Part shown: positions 49,467 to 57,774 of the stretch, one piece after another
Numbering within the stretch: position 1 is the stretch's first letter
Layout of the letters: each line of letters starts with the position of its first letter
Assembly (NCBI RefSeq): GCF_017939615.1
Contig: NZ_JAGKSR010000001.1
Span: 2,728,001 to 2,792,000 of the forward strand
DNA: 64,000 bases
Origin: Microbacterium sp. BLY
Lineage (GTDB): Bacteria > Actinomycetota > Actinomycetes > Actinomycetales > Microbacteriaceae
Direction: 5' to 3'
Position numbers and translations under genes: made by a program
Notes under the pieces: model-generated
Told to the model about the DNA's origin: nothing
Seen by the model: the letters and a program-made list of their open reading frames with translations, nothing else
Databases searched by the model: none

Positions 49467-49775
49467 TTACTTGATGCCGGTGATCTTGACGCGCGTGAGC
49501 TCCTGGCGGTGGCCCTGACGCTTCTTGTAGCCGGTCTTGTTCTTGTACTTCTGGATGACGATCTTCGGGCCTCGGAGGTTGCCGACGACCTCAGCCGTGA
49601 CGGTGACCTTCGCCAGCGCGTCGGCGTCGGTGGTCACCGTGGAGCCGTCGACGAGAAGCACAGCGGGAAGCTGGATCTTGTCGCCCTGGGCAGCCTGAAC
49701 ACGGTCGAGCTGAACGATGGTGCCGACCTCGACCTTCTCCTGCCGGCCACCGGCGCGCACTACTGCGTAAACCAC
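49467..49775 (-). CDS. rplU: 50S ribosomal protein L21
   Basis: The 102-residue bL21 begins (M)[20 protein letters not shown] and ends [14 protein letters not shown] with the signature [14 protein letters not shown]. The GTG start gives the conserved N-terminus; the frame is open 15 codons upstream but that part is not conserved. The 213-base gap to the divergent DUF4031 gene should hold the promoter of the rplU-rpmA unit. Confidence 0.96.
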   Translation of the reverse strand: MVYAVVRAGGRQEKVEVGTIVQLDRVQAAQGDKIQLPAVLLVDGSTVTTDADALAKVTVTAEVVGNLRGPKIVIQKYKNKTGYKKRQGHRQELTRVKITGIK

Positions 49776-49976
49776 TTCATACCTGTTTCGTTGGGGAGCA
49801 CGCGGCTCCGAGAATCTCACGGGAAGACTGTTGCTTGCATGCGTCGCTGGTACGACGGGCGCGAATGCAAGACTCTCCGCTTCGGCCGTCGAGGACGACG
49901 CGGCATGCGCACCAAGGGACTACTTTACCGGATGCCGGACGACCTCGCAAAGTGAGCCCGATCACGGGCCCGGTCG

Positions 49977-49982
49977 TAGGCT
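49977..49982 (+). promoter_or_regulatory. Probable leaderless -10 box for the DUF4031 gene
   Basis: TAGGCT followed by GACGGG and then the GTG start. Confidence 0.55.
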
Positions 49983-49988
49983 GACGGG

Positions 49989-50258
49989 GTGACCGTTCTC
50001 GTCGACGACCCCCGCTGGCCCGCCCACGGACGCCTGTGGGCGCACCTGGTCAGCGACGACAACCTCGACGAGCTGCACGCGTTCGCTCGCGCCCACGGCA
50101 TCCCCGCCCGGGCCTTCGACCTCGACCATTACGACGTGCCGGAAGATGCCCTCCCCCGGCTCATCGCCGGCGGCGCGCAGCACGTCTCCGGCAAGGAGCT
50201 CGTGCGCCGCCTGATCGCCTCAGGCCTCCGGGTCCGCGGGCGCGACCGGCGGCACTGA
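49989..50258 (+). CDS. DUF4031 family protein
   Basis: The 89-residue protein (VLVDDPRWPAHGRLWAHLVSD, LHAFARAHGIPARAFDLDHYDVP) matches the small DUF4031 family, often near rne or ribosomal genes in actinobacteria; its role is unknown. The leaderless GTG start is well supported. Its last 39 bases overlap the 3' end of rne on the other strand, so both C-termini are encoded by the same DNA. Confidence 0.85.
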   Translation: MTVLVDDPRWPAHGRLWAHLVSDDNLDELHAFARAHGIPARAFDLDHYDVPEDALPRLIAGGAQHVSGKELVRRLIASGLRVRGRDRRH

Positions 50259-52766
50259 CGCCTCCGACCCCACCGACACCGGGGTGCCGGCGAGAGCGGC
50301 CGTGGTGACCCGTCGCCGACCCCGGCCCTGCCCTGGTGCCTTCGGCTCCGGCAGCGCGTCCAGCACCGAGTCCAGCAGCTCCTCGGTGGGGGTCTTCGGG
50401 GCCTTGCGGTCCCCGCGCTTCTTGCGCGCCTTCTTCGGCCGCTCTGCAGCGGACGCGGGTGCGGACTCCGCGGCCGGGGCCTCCGCCGCCGGCTCGCCCG
50501 ACGGCACGATCGTGGACGCGGCGATCTGCGCGAGCGCCGACTTCGCACCCTCGGTGATGCTGTGCGTCACGGGCGGCGCAGCGGGCGCGGTGTGGGTGCC
50601 CCCACCGCCGTTGCCGTTGCCGTTACCGTTGCCGCCGCGCTGACGGCGGCCGCCGTTCCCGTTCCCGCCGTTGCCGTTGCCGTTGCCGCTGGAGCGGTGC
50701 TTCACGACGGGGTCGTGGTGCACGATCACTCCGCGCCCCGCGCACACCTCGCACGCCTCACTGAAGGTCTCCAGCAGGCCGAGTCCGAGCTTCTTGCGGG
50801 TCATCTGCACGAGACCGAGCGAGGTGACCTCCGCCACCTGGTGCTTCGTCCGGTCGCGGCTCAGGCACTCGATCAGGCGCCGCAGCACGAGGTCACGGTT
50901 GGACTCCAGGACCATGTCGATGAAGTCCACGACGATGATGCCGCCGATGTCGCGCAGACGCAGCTGACGGACGATCTCCTCTGCGGCCTCGAGGTTGTTC
51001 TTCGTGACGGTCTCCTCGAGGTTGCCCCCGGAGCCGACGAACTTGCCGGTGTTGACGTCGACCACCGTCATCGCCTCGGTGCGGTCGATGACGAGCGAAC
51101 CCCCGGACGGCAGCCAAACCTTGCGGTCCAGCGCCTTCTCGATCTGCTCCGTGATGCGGAACGCGTCGAACGGGTCGACGTCGTCCTCGTAGGCCTCGAC
51201 GCGCTCCAGCAGGTCGGGGGCGACGCTCTCCAGGTACGCACGGATCGTGCGCTGCGAGTCCTCGCCCTGGATGAGCATCTTGGTGAAGTCCTCGTTGAAG
51301 ACGTCGCGGACGATCTTGACGAGCAGGTCGGGCTCGGCGTGCAGGAGCGCCGGCGCCTGCTGGTTCTCGACCTGCTTCTGGATGTGCTCCCACTGCGAGG
51401 TGAGCCGCTGCACGTCGCGCGTCAGCTGCTCCTCCGTCGCGCCCTCCGCGGCCGTGCGAACGATCACGCCGGACGACTCCGGCAGCACCTCCTTGAGGAT
51501 GCGCTTGAGGCGCGCGCGCTCGTTGTCGGGGAGCTTGCGGCTGATGCCGTTCATCGAACCACCGGGCACGTACACGAGGTAGCGGCCGGGCAGCGAGATC
51601 TGGCTCGTGAGGCGCGCACCCTTGTGACCCACCGGGTCCTTGGTGACCTGGACGAGCACACGATCGCCGGGCTTCAGCGCCAGTTCGATGCGACGGGGCT
51701 GGTTGCCGGTCTCGACGCCGTCCCAGTCCACCTCGCCCGAGTAGAGCACGGCGTTGCGGCCGCGACCGATGTCGACGAACGCGGCCTCCATGCTGGGGAG
51801 CACGTTCTGCACGCGACCGAGGTACACGTTGCCGATCAGCGAGGCGTCCTGGTTGCGGGCGACGTAGTGCTCCACGAGCACGCCGTCCTCCAGCACGCCG
51901 ATCTGCGTACGGCCGTTCTTGGAGCGCACGACCATCTTGCGGTCGACGGACTCGCGGCGGGCGAGGAACTCGGCCTCGGTCACGACCGGGCGGCGGCGGC
52001 CGGCGTCGCGACCGTCACGACGGCGCTGCTTCTTCGCCTCGAGGCGGGTGGAGCCCTTGATGGCCTTCGGCTCGGTGATGTACTCGACGACCCGCTGGCG
52101 CTGGCGCGGCTCTTCGCGCTGCTCGTCACCCTCGGAACCGCCACGGCGACGGCGACCACGGCGTCCCGGACCGGACTCGTCCTGGTCGCGCTCCGGCGCA
52201 CGGTCGTCGCGTCCGGGGCGGGCCGGAAGCGGAACGATCTCGGGGGCGTAGAAGTGGAGCTGGGTCGAGACCTGCGAGACGAACACCTCGGGCAGCAGGC
52301 CGAGGGAGACGGCGGTCACGGCCGCGGGCTTCTCGGTCTCGGCGGGCTTCTCGGGCTCGGCCGGAGCCGGAGCCGGAGACGACGACGCGGCGGCGGCCGG
52401 CTCCTCGACCACGGGCTCGTCCGCGACCGCGGGCGCGTCCTCCGTCACGGAGTCCTCCCTCGCGGAGTCCTCCGTCTGGTCTGCGGCATCGCCCGCCTGG
52501 TCTGCGGCATCGTCAGCGGCAGCGGCGTCCTCGACGGCAGCCGCCTCGGCGTCGTCCGCGGCGGCAGCGGCGTCGTCGGCAGCCGCGTTCGCCGCGTCGC
52601 GCTCGTCGGCCGCAGCCTCCGCCGCCCGCTCGTCCGCGTCCTGCGGGGCGTCTGCCGCAGCAACAACCGCCTCGGGAGCGGCGTCAGTGGGGGCCGTCAG
52701 CGCCTCCGCGGCATCAGCCGGGGCGTCGAGGGCGGGGGCGTTGTTGTCATTGTTCTCATCGGCCAT
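50220..52766 (-). CDS. rne: Ribonuclease E/G
   Basis: Main endoribonuclease of mRNA decay and rRNA processing. The 848-residue protein has a low-complexity acidic, Ala-rich N-terminal arm (about 1-170), basic patches, an S1 domain (QIGVLEDGVLVEHYV...GNVYLGRVQNVLPSMEAAFVDIG, from about 305), the catalytic Rne/Rng region (VVDVNTGKFVGSGGNLEETVTKNNLEAAEEIVRQLRLRDIGGIIVVDFIDM in pieces around 570-620), the zinc-link CEVCAGRG, and a tail with repeated Gly-Asn runs (positions 50605-50690). Long arms on both sides are the actinobacterial layout. AGGGAG stands ahead of the ATG. Foreign DNA begins about 240 bases upstream. Confidence 0.95.
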   Translation of the reverse strand: MADENNDNNAPALDAPADAAEALTAPTDAAPEAVVAAADAPQDADERAAEAAADERDAANAAADDAAAAADDAEAAAVEDAAAADDAADQAGDAADQTEDSAREDSVTEDAPAVADEPVVEEPAAAASSSPAPAPAEPEKPAETEKPAAVTAVSLGLLPEVFVSQVSTQLHFYAPEIVPLPARPGRDDRAPERDQDESGPGRRGRRRRGGSEGDEQREEPRQRQRVVEYITEPKAIKGSTRLEAKKQRRRDGRDAGRRRPVVTEAEFLARRESVDRKMVVRSKNGRTQIGVLEDGVLVEHYVARNQDASLIGNVYLGRVQNVLPSMEAAFVDIGRGRNAVLYSGEVDWDGVETGNQPRRIELALKPGDRVLVQVTKDPVGHKGARLTSQISLPGRYLVYVPGGSMNGISRKLPDNERARLKRILKEVLPESSGVIVRTAAEGATEEQLTRDVQRLTSQWEHIQKQVENQQAPALLHAEPDLLVKIVRDVFNEDFTKMLIQGEDSQRTIRAYLESVAPDLLERVEAYEDDVDPFDAFRITEQIEKALDRKVWLPSGGSLVIDRTEAMTVVDVNTGKFVGSGGNLEETVTKNNLEAAEEIVRQLRLRDIGGIIVVDFIDMVLESNRDLVLRRLIECLSRDRTKHQVAEVTSLGLVQMTRKKLGLGLLETFSEACEVCAGRGVIVHHDPVVKHRSSGNGNGNGGNGNGGRRQRGGNGNGNGNGGGGTHTAPAAPPVTHSITEGAKSALAQIAASTIVPSGEPAAEAPAAESAPASAAERPKKARKKRGDRKAPKTPTEELLDSVLDALPEPKAPGQGRGRRRVTTAALAGTPVSVGSEASVPPVAPADPEA

Positions 52767-53103
52767 CTCTGGCGTGCTCCCTGGCACGGGGCACCGGGTG
52801 TCCCGTGAAATCTCATGCGGCACCCGCGGGTGCCGCGAACTCAATCGGCTTGCGACCGGCTCATGGCTCTGGTCGCGTGGGGCATGGGCCCCGAAGTCTG
52901 CTCGACGCGTGTCGCGGCAACGCCGTTCATCGCATCACAGGTCATTATCGCACGCTGCACCGCTTCGGCCTACATCTCAGTCGGGAGTTGGCGAGTCGGG
53001 CAGGTGGGTCAAGACGAGGTGGGTCGAAATCCGGTTCAAAACTGTACGAGGACTCTCCGTCCGGCGTAGCACGCCCAGGACGACCGACAGGAGAGCAGCC
53101 AAT
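52767..53103. other. Gap between rne and the integrase; left edge of the foreign element
   Basis: No gene is seen in these 337 bases. The part next to rne is GC-rich host DNA and should hold the rne promoter. At 53003-53026 two GGTGGGTC copies lie 15 bases apart; a closely similar pair stands at the other end of the element (62280-62299). A GACAGGAGAG ribosome site for the integrase ends the gap. Confidence 0.6.
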
Positions 53104-54159
53104 ATGACCACCAACAAGCATCGCGCACGGCTCTGGGACCCCGCGACGCAGACCCGACTGGAGCTTGGCTACTACGCGACCGTCGAGGAGCGAGACCTGG
53201 CCCTCGCCCAGGCGAAGCTGGAGTTGAGTCAGCACCGCGTCCCCAGGGTGATCGAGGATCGAGCGCGCGGAGGTGAACTCTTCGTCACGTTTGCTGAGCG
53301 GACCCTCCTGGATCGGAAGCGGACAGTGGCCGACGCGACGTGGCGCAACTATCAGGGGATGCTCCGAAAATGGGTCGTTCCCACCTTCGGCAATATGAAG
53401 CTCAGGGACATCCGAAGCCGCGACGTGGACCGATGGTTCAATGAGGTGTTGCCCGCGGGCTCGCCGTCCAACGCGCAGCGATATAGCGTCCTCAGCTTGG
53501 TGATGGCCCGTGCCGTGCGGCAAGAAGAGATCGACCGCAACCCGTGCCTGGTGGAGGGCGTAAGCGCATCGAAGTCCAAGCGCCGCCCTACGTGGGACAA
53601 GAACCACTTCCACATCCTTCACGACGCCGCGGCGACCGACCAGGAGCGTGCACTCCTCTGGGTCCTCTTCGCCTCCGGTTGCAGGATCGGTGAAGCCCTG
53701 GCGCTCAACGTGGAAGACATTGACCTCCAGCACTCGGAAATCAGGGTGGCTCATCACATGGTCCGCTCCGAGAGGGTGGAAGGCACCAAAGCACACCCCG
53801 ATCAGGTCCGCCAGCTCGCCATCGTCCCGCAGGCCGCAGAAGCTCTCCAGCGGCACCTGGATGGCTCCAGACGGGCGCTGGACGAGCCTGTCTTCGTGCA
53901 CTCCCGTGGAAGGCGGCTGGGCTATGACCGAGCCCGCAAGACCTTTCAGAGCATTCGAGAGTCCAGAGGATTGGAGGACTTCACCCTTCACGATCTCAGG
54001 CACCTCAGCTTGACCGTCTACGGGCAGACCGGTGCGACCGTCCGGGACCTCATGGAGAGGGGAGGTCACAGCGACATGAGGACGGCGTTGCGATATCAGC
54101 ACACCTCCCGCGAGCGTGACCGTGCCTTGGTCCAGAAGATGGCAGAGATGATCTCGTGA
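53104..54159 (+). CDS. Tyrosine recombinase/integrase
   Basis: The 351-residue protein has an N-terminal arm-binding-like part (LWDPATQTRLELGYYATVEERDLALAQAK), a SAM-like core-binding domain (about 62-150) and the catalytic domain with R194 (GCRIGEAL), H296-x-x-R299 (LHDLRHLSL), H322 (GGHSD) and the nucleophile Y331 (RYQHTS). All active-site residues are present. AGGAGAG lies before the ATG. It reads into the element and its stop overlaps the start of the next gene. It probably drives insertion and excision of the element. Confidence 0.94.
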   Translation: MTTNKHRARLWDPATQTRLELGYYATVEERDLALAQAKLELSQHRVPRVIEDRARGGELFVTFAERTLLDRKRTVADATWRNYQGMLRKWVVPTFGNMKLRDIRSRDVDRWFNEVLPAGSPSNAQRYSVLSLVMARAVRQEEIDRNPCLVEGVSASKSKRRPTWDKNHFHILHDAAATDQERALLWVLFASGCRIGEALALNVEDIDLQHSEIRVAHHMVRSERVEGTKAHPDQVRQLAIVPQAAEALQRHLDGSRRALDEPVFVHSRGRRLGYDRARKTFQSIRESRGLEDFTLHDLRHLSLTVYGQTGATVRDLMERGGHSDMRTALRYQHTSRERDRALVQKMAEMIS

Positions 54160-54479
54160 CGGCCCACAACGAGAACCTAGACGAGCTCATCGCCCGGGAG
54201 AACGCAGAGCGCGATCCGGACGCTGTCCGGAAACGTCAAGAACGAGCTGTTCGGAATCGGGAGTTCGAGTACGCGCTCCGGCATGACGTTGAGCTGATGA
54301 TCCAGATCGCAAAGGCGTCGGGTGCCGCTGCGGAGCAGGAAGCGAAATTGCTGGCAACGACAGAGGCCGCGCTCGCGTCGAGCGACCCGGTTGAGGTCGC
54401 GCGGATGAGGGGCCTTGTGCGCCAGCGGGCATGGCAGCGACGCTCAGCCCTCGCAGAGGCGGCGAGTGCGGTGCTTTAG
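54156..54479 (+). CDS. Small helical protein coupled to the integrase
   Basis: The 107-residue, charged, all-helical protein starts at GTG inside the integrase stop (GTGA). No membrane segment, no cysteine pair, and no clear DNA-binding motif, so it could be an excisionase-like or accessory factor only by position. Text such as LIARENAERDPDAVRKRQERAVRNREFEYALRHD in pieces suggests a coiled-coil-prone surface. Family not recognised. Confidence 0.65.
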   Translation: MTAHNENLDELIARENAERDPDAVRKRQERAVRNREFEYALRHDVELMIQIAKASGAAAEQEAKLLATTEAALASSDPVEVARMRGLVRQRAWQRRSALAEAASAVL

Positions 54480-54553
54480 GCGCGAAGCCTGGAGTCTCCG
54501 GGGCGTTCACAGTTGGCGACCTGAAGCCCCGGCAGGCATTGGGCACTCATCGG

Positions 54554-54559
54554 TAGCCT
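54554..54559 (+). promoter_or_regulatory. Probable leaderless -10 box for the kinase gene
   Basis: TAGCCT with GAGGCC (six bases) before the ATG, so the cargo kinase has its own promoter. Confidence 0.55.
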
Positions 54560-54565
54560 GAGGCC

Positions 54566-55828
54566 ATGAGAACCATGGAGCAGGAGAGGGTGGAGCGTTT
54601 CGAGCGCACGTTCTATGAGGTCGACATCGACTCGACCTACTTAGATCTGTACCGACACGAGCAGGTCGCTCCTCGCGCCTTCGCGTTCATTCACTCCGGT
54701 CTTGACTCGGAGTTTAAGTGGATGAACTACAAGGCGCGCAATGGCACGAGCGGCCACTTCAACGCCGACAACTCGCGGAATCTGCTCTATCTCATCGACA
54801 GACTCAACGAAGCACGAACGGTACTCAGCAAGGCCGGGCATGAGCTAGTGATGAATGCCGAGTACCGGCGAGTGATCGAGAATGCTCCGGCCTGGCTCTC
54901 AGACAGCGGTGGCAGCCCGATCCCAGAGGGATTCACTCCCGTCGAGGTTGAAAGTTATGCTCCCGTGTTCAGCCTGGGGGATCGAGCGATCACGCTGTCC
55001 GACGCGCACACCGTGAAGCTCACCCCAATCGGGGAAGGAGCTTTCGCTGTCGTACATCGGTTCACGGACCCCAACTACGGACTCACGCTCGCACGCAAGA
55101 AGTTGAAGCCCAGCGCCGACGACCGCGAGAAGGAGAGATTCAGACGCGAGTTTGAGTTGATGAAGGAACTTCAGTTCCCCTACGTCCTGGAGGTCTATCA
55201 GTTCCGGGAAGCTGACTGGTCCTACACCATGGAGCACTGCGATGTGTCTCTAGAGCAGTACGTTGCGCGTCATAACAATCAGCCCGCCTTCGGCTTCACG
55301 ACGCGTAAGCGGATCGCGCTTCAGTTTCTCTACGGCCTCAACTTCATCCACTCGAAGGGCCACTATCACCGCGACCTGAGCACCCGAAACGTTCTCTTGC
55401 GCACCTTCGGCGGTTCCGCGGTTCTCGTCAAGCTGTCCGACTTCGGGCTCGCCAAGCGCAAGGGGTCCGAGTTCACCGTGACGGAGACTGAGTTGAAGGG
55501 GACCAAGCTCGACCCATCGTTGGGCTCGTTCAAGGACTTCGCTGCGGTCCACGACATCTTCGCCGCTGGGTTCGTGTTGCTGTACATCTTCACCGGGCGG
55601 AAGAACGTCGGACGAACCAGCGATGACGACGTGGAGCGCGTCGTGCAGAAATGTATCGATTCGCGAACTGATCGGCGCTACCAAACCGTGATGGAACTCA
55701 TTGCGGACGTAGAGGCACTCGGAGCACCACCCGAGCCCGGGGCGCCGCGAACGGCGAACCAGCCTCATCCCGCGCGCGAAGTCTTCGAGTTCTTGAATCA
55801 GGCTTCTAAGAGAGAGACGCCTTCGTAG
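54566..55828 (+). CDS. Eukaryotic-like protein kinase with unique N-terminal domain
   Basis: The 420-residue soluble protein has an unknown helical N-terminal domain (about 1-135) and a full kinase domain: glycine loop IGEGAF (155-160), ATP lysine in ARKKL (178/179), catalytic loop HRDLSTRN (H268, D270, N275), DFG (292-294) and an AGFVLLYIFTGR-like late helix. The loop has Ser where Ser/Thr kinases have Lys and ends in RN as in tyrosine kinases (HRDLAARN), so target type is open. No membrane segment or PASTA domain, unlike the housekeeping Pkn kinases. Its place in a mobile element suggests a phage-defence or element-control role (compare abortive-infection kinase Stk2), but that is inference. 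Confidence 0.85.
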   Translation: MRTMEQERVERFERTFYEVDIDSTYLDLYRHEQVAPRAFAFIHSGLDSEFKWMNYKARNGTSGHFNADNSRNLLYLIDRLNEARTVLSKAGHELVMNAEYRRVIENAPAWLSDSGGSPIPEGFTPVEVESYAPVFSLGDRAITLSDAHTVKLTPIGEGAFAVVHRFTDPNYGLTLARKKLKPSADDREKERFRREFELMKELQFPYVLEVYQFREADWSYTMEHCDVSLEQYVARHNNQPAFGFTTRKRIALQFLYGLNFIHSKGHYHRDLSTRNVLLRTFGGSAVLVKLSDFGLAKRKGSEFTVTETELKGTKLDPSLGSFKDFAAVHDIFAAGFVLLYIFTGRKNVGRTSDDDVERVVQKCIDSRTDRRYQTVMELIADVEALGAPPEPGAPRTANQPHPAREVFEFLNQASKRETPS

Positions 55829-55959
55829 CGCGCGCCGGACCGCCACACCGCGAGTTCACGACCCGAGTTCGCTGCAACGCAGCGGCACACTGTGGTGCGG
55901 GATCTCTTCACCCGGCTTCGAAAACCGGGCCGTGGCAGAGTTGTGCCTTTCCGCGTCGG

Positions 55960-55965
55960 TACGCT
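55960..55965 (+). promoter_or_regulatory. Probable leaderless -10 box for the gene at 55972
   Basis: TACGCT, six bases, then ATG. Confidence 0.5.
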
Positions 55966-55971
55966 CAGGGG

Positions 55972-56880
55972 ATGGAGCGACAAGGTGACCGTGATTTCAC
56001 TCGGATGAGTGTGGACACTAGGCAGGAGATTTCCGAGTCCATTCTCGACGCCGTCGCGGAGTTCGATCTTGTGATAGCAGCCCTATTCAGAGACGGCGTC
56101 GGCTCGCCTGAGTCGCGGGCGGCGGGCTTTGTTCGCGAAGATCACGATGTCACTTCGCAGGGCTCAGAGCCGATGAGGAGCGCCCTGAGGTCGATCCTAT
56201 TCTCGGTGCTTGCCGGGATGGATCACGTTCGACTTTTCGCCAGTTCCCTCACGACCCCCAATCCGTCGGTAGGCCTGGCCACTCTGAACCGGGGCGCTAT
56301 CGAGGCGTACGCCCGCGCTTGGTGGCTGATGAATGCTCAAAGTGGCGCTCAGCTACTCACACGATGGTTATCGGGTCTCGCGAAGGAACTGAACCAAGCG
56401 GTCTCTCTCAGTCCAGACGTACGCATTCAGGAGATGCGCGGCGGACAATCGACTCCGCAGGAGCTACTCACCCTTGTAATGGCTGACATTCAACACGTGT
56501 CCCCTTCCGGGCGACCGGAGGGGTTCAACTACACGGGTCTGGCCAGCGCCATCAGCGATCACATCAACGAAAACGGAAGAACCCTCTATTCGCATCTTTC
56601 TGCCGTTGCGCATGGAGAGTCGCTAGGGATCAACGGGTTCTTCGGAATCGATGATGACAGAGGCGTGTTCGTACACGGCATTACGGAGCGATTCGCGCTC
56701 AACTACGCAGAGCAAGTGTTCAGCGTGACCAGCGTGGTATTCGGTGAACTGATCGAGTTCATGGGGTACGGGCGTTCCGGCTCCGAGCGTTGGGCGGTCG
56801 CACATGATCGAGCGAACGATGTGCTCATACGTGAGCACACGCGCATCAATGGTCAAGCCCCGATCCAGCGAGTTCGCTAA
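55972..56880 (+). CDS. Helical protein of unknown function (possible HEPN-like fold)
   Basis: The 302-residue protein is soluble and mostly helical. Two segments look conserved-type: TLNRGAIEAYARAWWLM (105-120) and TLYSHLSAVAHGES (204-217); such R..E and YSxLSxxxHG pairs occur in several uncharacterised HEPN-like families. The string R203-x4-H208 also fits the Rx4-6H RNase motif, but one match of this kind is weak evidence. It faces the serine recombinase tail to tail with an eight-base gap. No family is assigned. Confidence 0.75.
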   Translation: MERQGDRDFTRMSVDTRQEISESILDAVAEFDLVIAALFRDGVGSPESRAAGFVREDHDVTSQGSEPMRSALRSILFSVLAGMDHVRLFASSLTTPNPSVGLATLNRGAIEAYARAWWLMNAQSGAQLLTRWLSGLAKELNQAVSLSPDVRIQEMRGGQSTPQELLTLVMADIQHVSPSGRPEGFNYTGLASAISDHINENGRTLYSHLSAVAHGESLGINGFFGIDDDRGVFVHGITERFALNYAEQVFSVTSVVFGELIEFMGYGRSGSERWAVAHDRANDVLIREHTRINGQAPIQRVR

Positions 56881-56888
56881 GCCGGTTC

Positions 56889-57476
56889 TCACTCTGCCAG
56901 AGCGCGGTAGACCGATGCCCGGCTGATGCCTTGATTCTCCGCTATCTTCTCAATGGTCATCTTCTGGGCACGCAGGGCGCGAACAGCGGCCACTGTCTCG
57001 GGCTTCAGAACCGTCTTGGGGCGGGGCTTCCGCTCCCCCTTGGCGGCAAGTGCGGCGCGACCCTCGGCGGCACGTTCCTTGATGTTCTCGCGCTCCCACT
57101 CCGCGATAGACAGCATGATGTTGCGCAGGAGTTTGCCGGTGATGCCGTCGAACTGCTCGCCGGGCTTCAAGCTGCGCACGTGGATGCCCGCCTCCTCCAG
57201 CACTTCGAACGTCTGAAGGGTGCCCAGCACGGTGCGGCCCAGTCGGTCGAGCGACGAGACGACCAGAGTATCCCCGGGGCGGGCGATGCGCAGGAGAGCG
57301 GTCAGGCCGGGGCGATCCATCGTCTTGCCGCTGAGCTTGTCCTCATAGATGCGATCTTCGGGAATGCCCTCGTCGTGCAGCGCCTTGGTCTGGCGCTCGT
57401 ACGACTGCTGGACGGAGGAGACGCGACGGTATCCCCACGTGTAGCCGGTCGACGCGGTCTCGATGGTGTTCTCCAC
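56889..57476 (-). CDS. Serine recombinase (resolvase/invertase family)
   Basis: The 195-residue protein is a small resolvase/invertase: YRRVSS with nucleophile S20, LSGKTMDRPGL, SLDRLGR (D77, R78, R81) and the E helix SIAEWERENIKERAAEGR, then a C-terminal helix-turn-helix (MTIEKIAENQGISRASVYRAL, about 173-193). The GTG start lies six bases after TACGCT. Three iterons abut the promoter. It may resolve multimers of the element, invert a segment, or control itself. Confidence 0.93.
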   Translation of the reverse strand: MENTIETASTGYTWGYRRVSSVQQSYERQTKALHDEGIPEDRIYEDKLSGKTMDRPGLTALLRIARPGDTLVVSSLDRLGRTVLGTLQTFEVLEEAGIHVRSLKPGEQFDGITGKLLRNIMLSIAEWERENIKERAAEGRAALAAKGERKPRPKTVLKPETVAAVRALRAQKMTIEKIAENQGISRASVYRALAE

Positions 57477-57482
57477 CCTGCA

Positions 57483-57488
57483 AGCGTA
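57483..57488 (-). promoter_or_regulatory. Probable leaderless -10 box for the serine recombinase
   Basis: TACGCT on the minus strand, six bases before the GTG; the first iteron starts two bases upstream of it. Confidence 0.5.
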
Positions 57489-57489
57489 T

Positions 57490-57537
57490 CAATATCTGAG
57501 TATGTGACGCAATATGTGAGATGCATCTCAGATACTG
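57490..57537. repeat. Three 11-base iterons beside the recombinase promoter (res-like site)
   Basis: CAATATCTGAG (57490-57500) and CAATATGTGAG (57510-57520) are direct repeats 20 bases apart; the third, CAGTATCTGAG, lies inverted at 57527-57537. The second and third form the palindrome TGAGATGCATCTCA at their centre. Two inverted half-sites plus an extra copy is the layout of a recombinase crossover/binding site, and its place next to the -10 box suggests autorepression. The sequence is locally AT-rich. Confidence 0.75.
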
Positions 57538-57774
57538 GATCTGCATGCTCCATTGGAACGCTTTGGACAGATGGTAACGCCGTCTCATTCCGCGTAACAG
57601 ATGAAACACTCAACGAGGATCAGTGTCGGATCGCCACGAACTTCCTCGCGGAAGGCTGACGACCGAACCGGCATCGTTGAATCGGTGAGACGTCCCGAGC
57701 CCTCTCGACTTGCGTTGACCTTCGCCCCGGACGATCACACGCCATCTCCACCCACCCCGCGGTAGGGACGCGCG
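57538..57774. other. Gap with no convincing gene
   Basis: Between the iterons and the next leftward gene I see no gene with a supported start. A 52-codon rightward frame (GTG 57504 to 57659) crosses part of it but runs through the iterons and lacks a ribosome site. Confidence 0.5.

Noticed and set aside
52945..52953. TTATCGCAC shared by both flanks of the element (also at 62386) as the attachment core
   Set aside because: Nine bases can match by chance in this much sequence, and the sites lie outside the better-placed GGTGGGTC pairs, although it cannot be fully excluded.
57504..57659. A 52-codon rightward frame with protein-like composition
   Set aside because: It crosses the recombinase iterons, has no ribosome site or TANNNT-N6 box, and no partner gene. 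It could be a decayed gene tail but cannot be supported.
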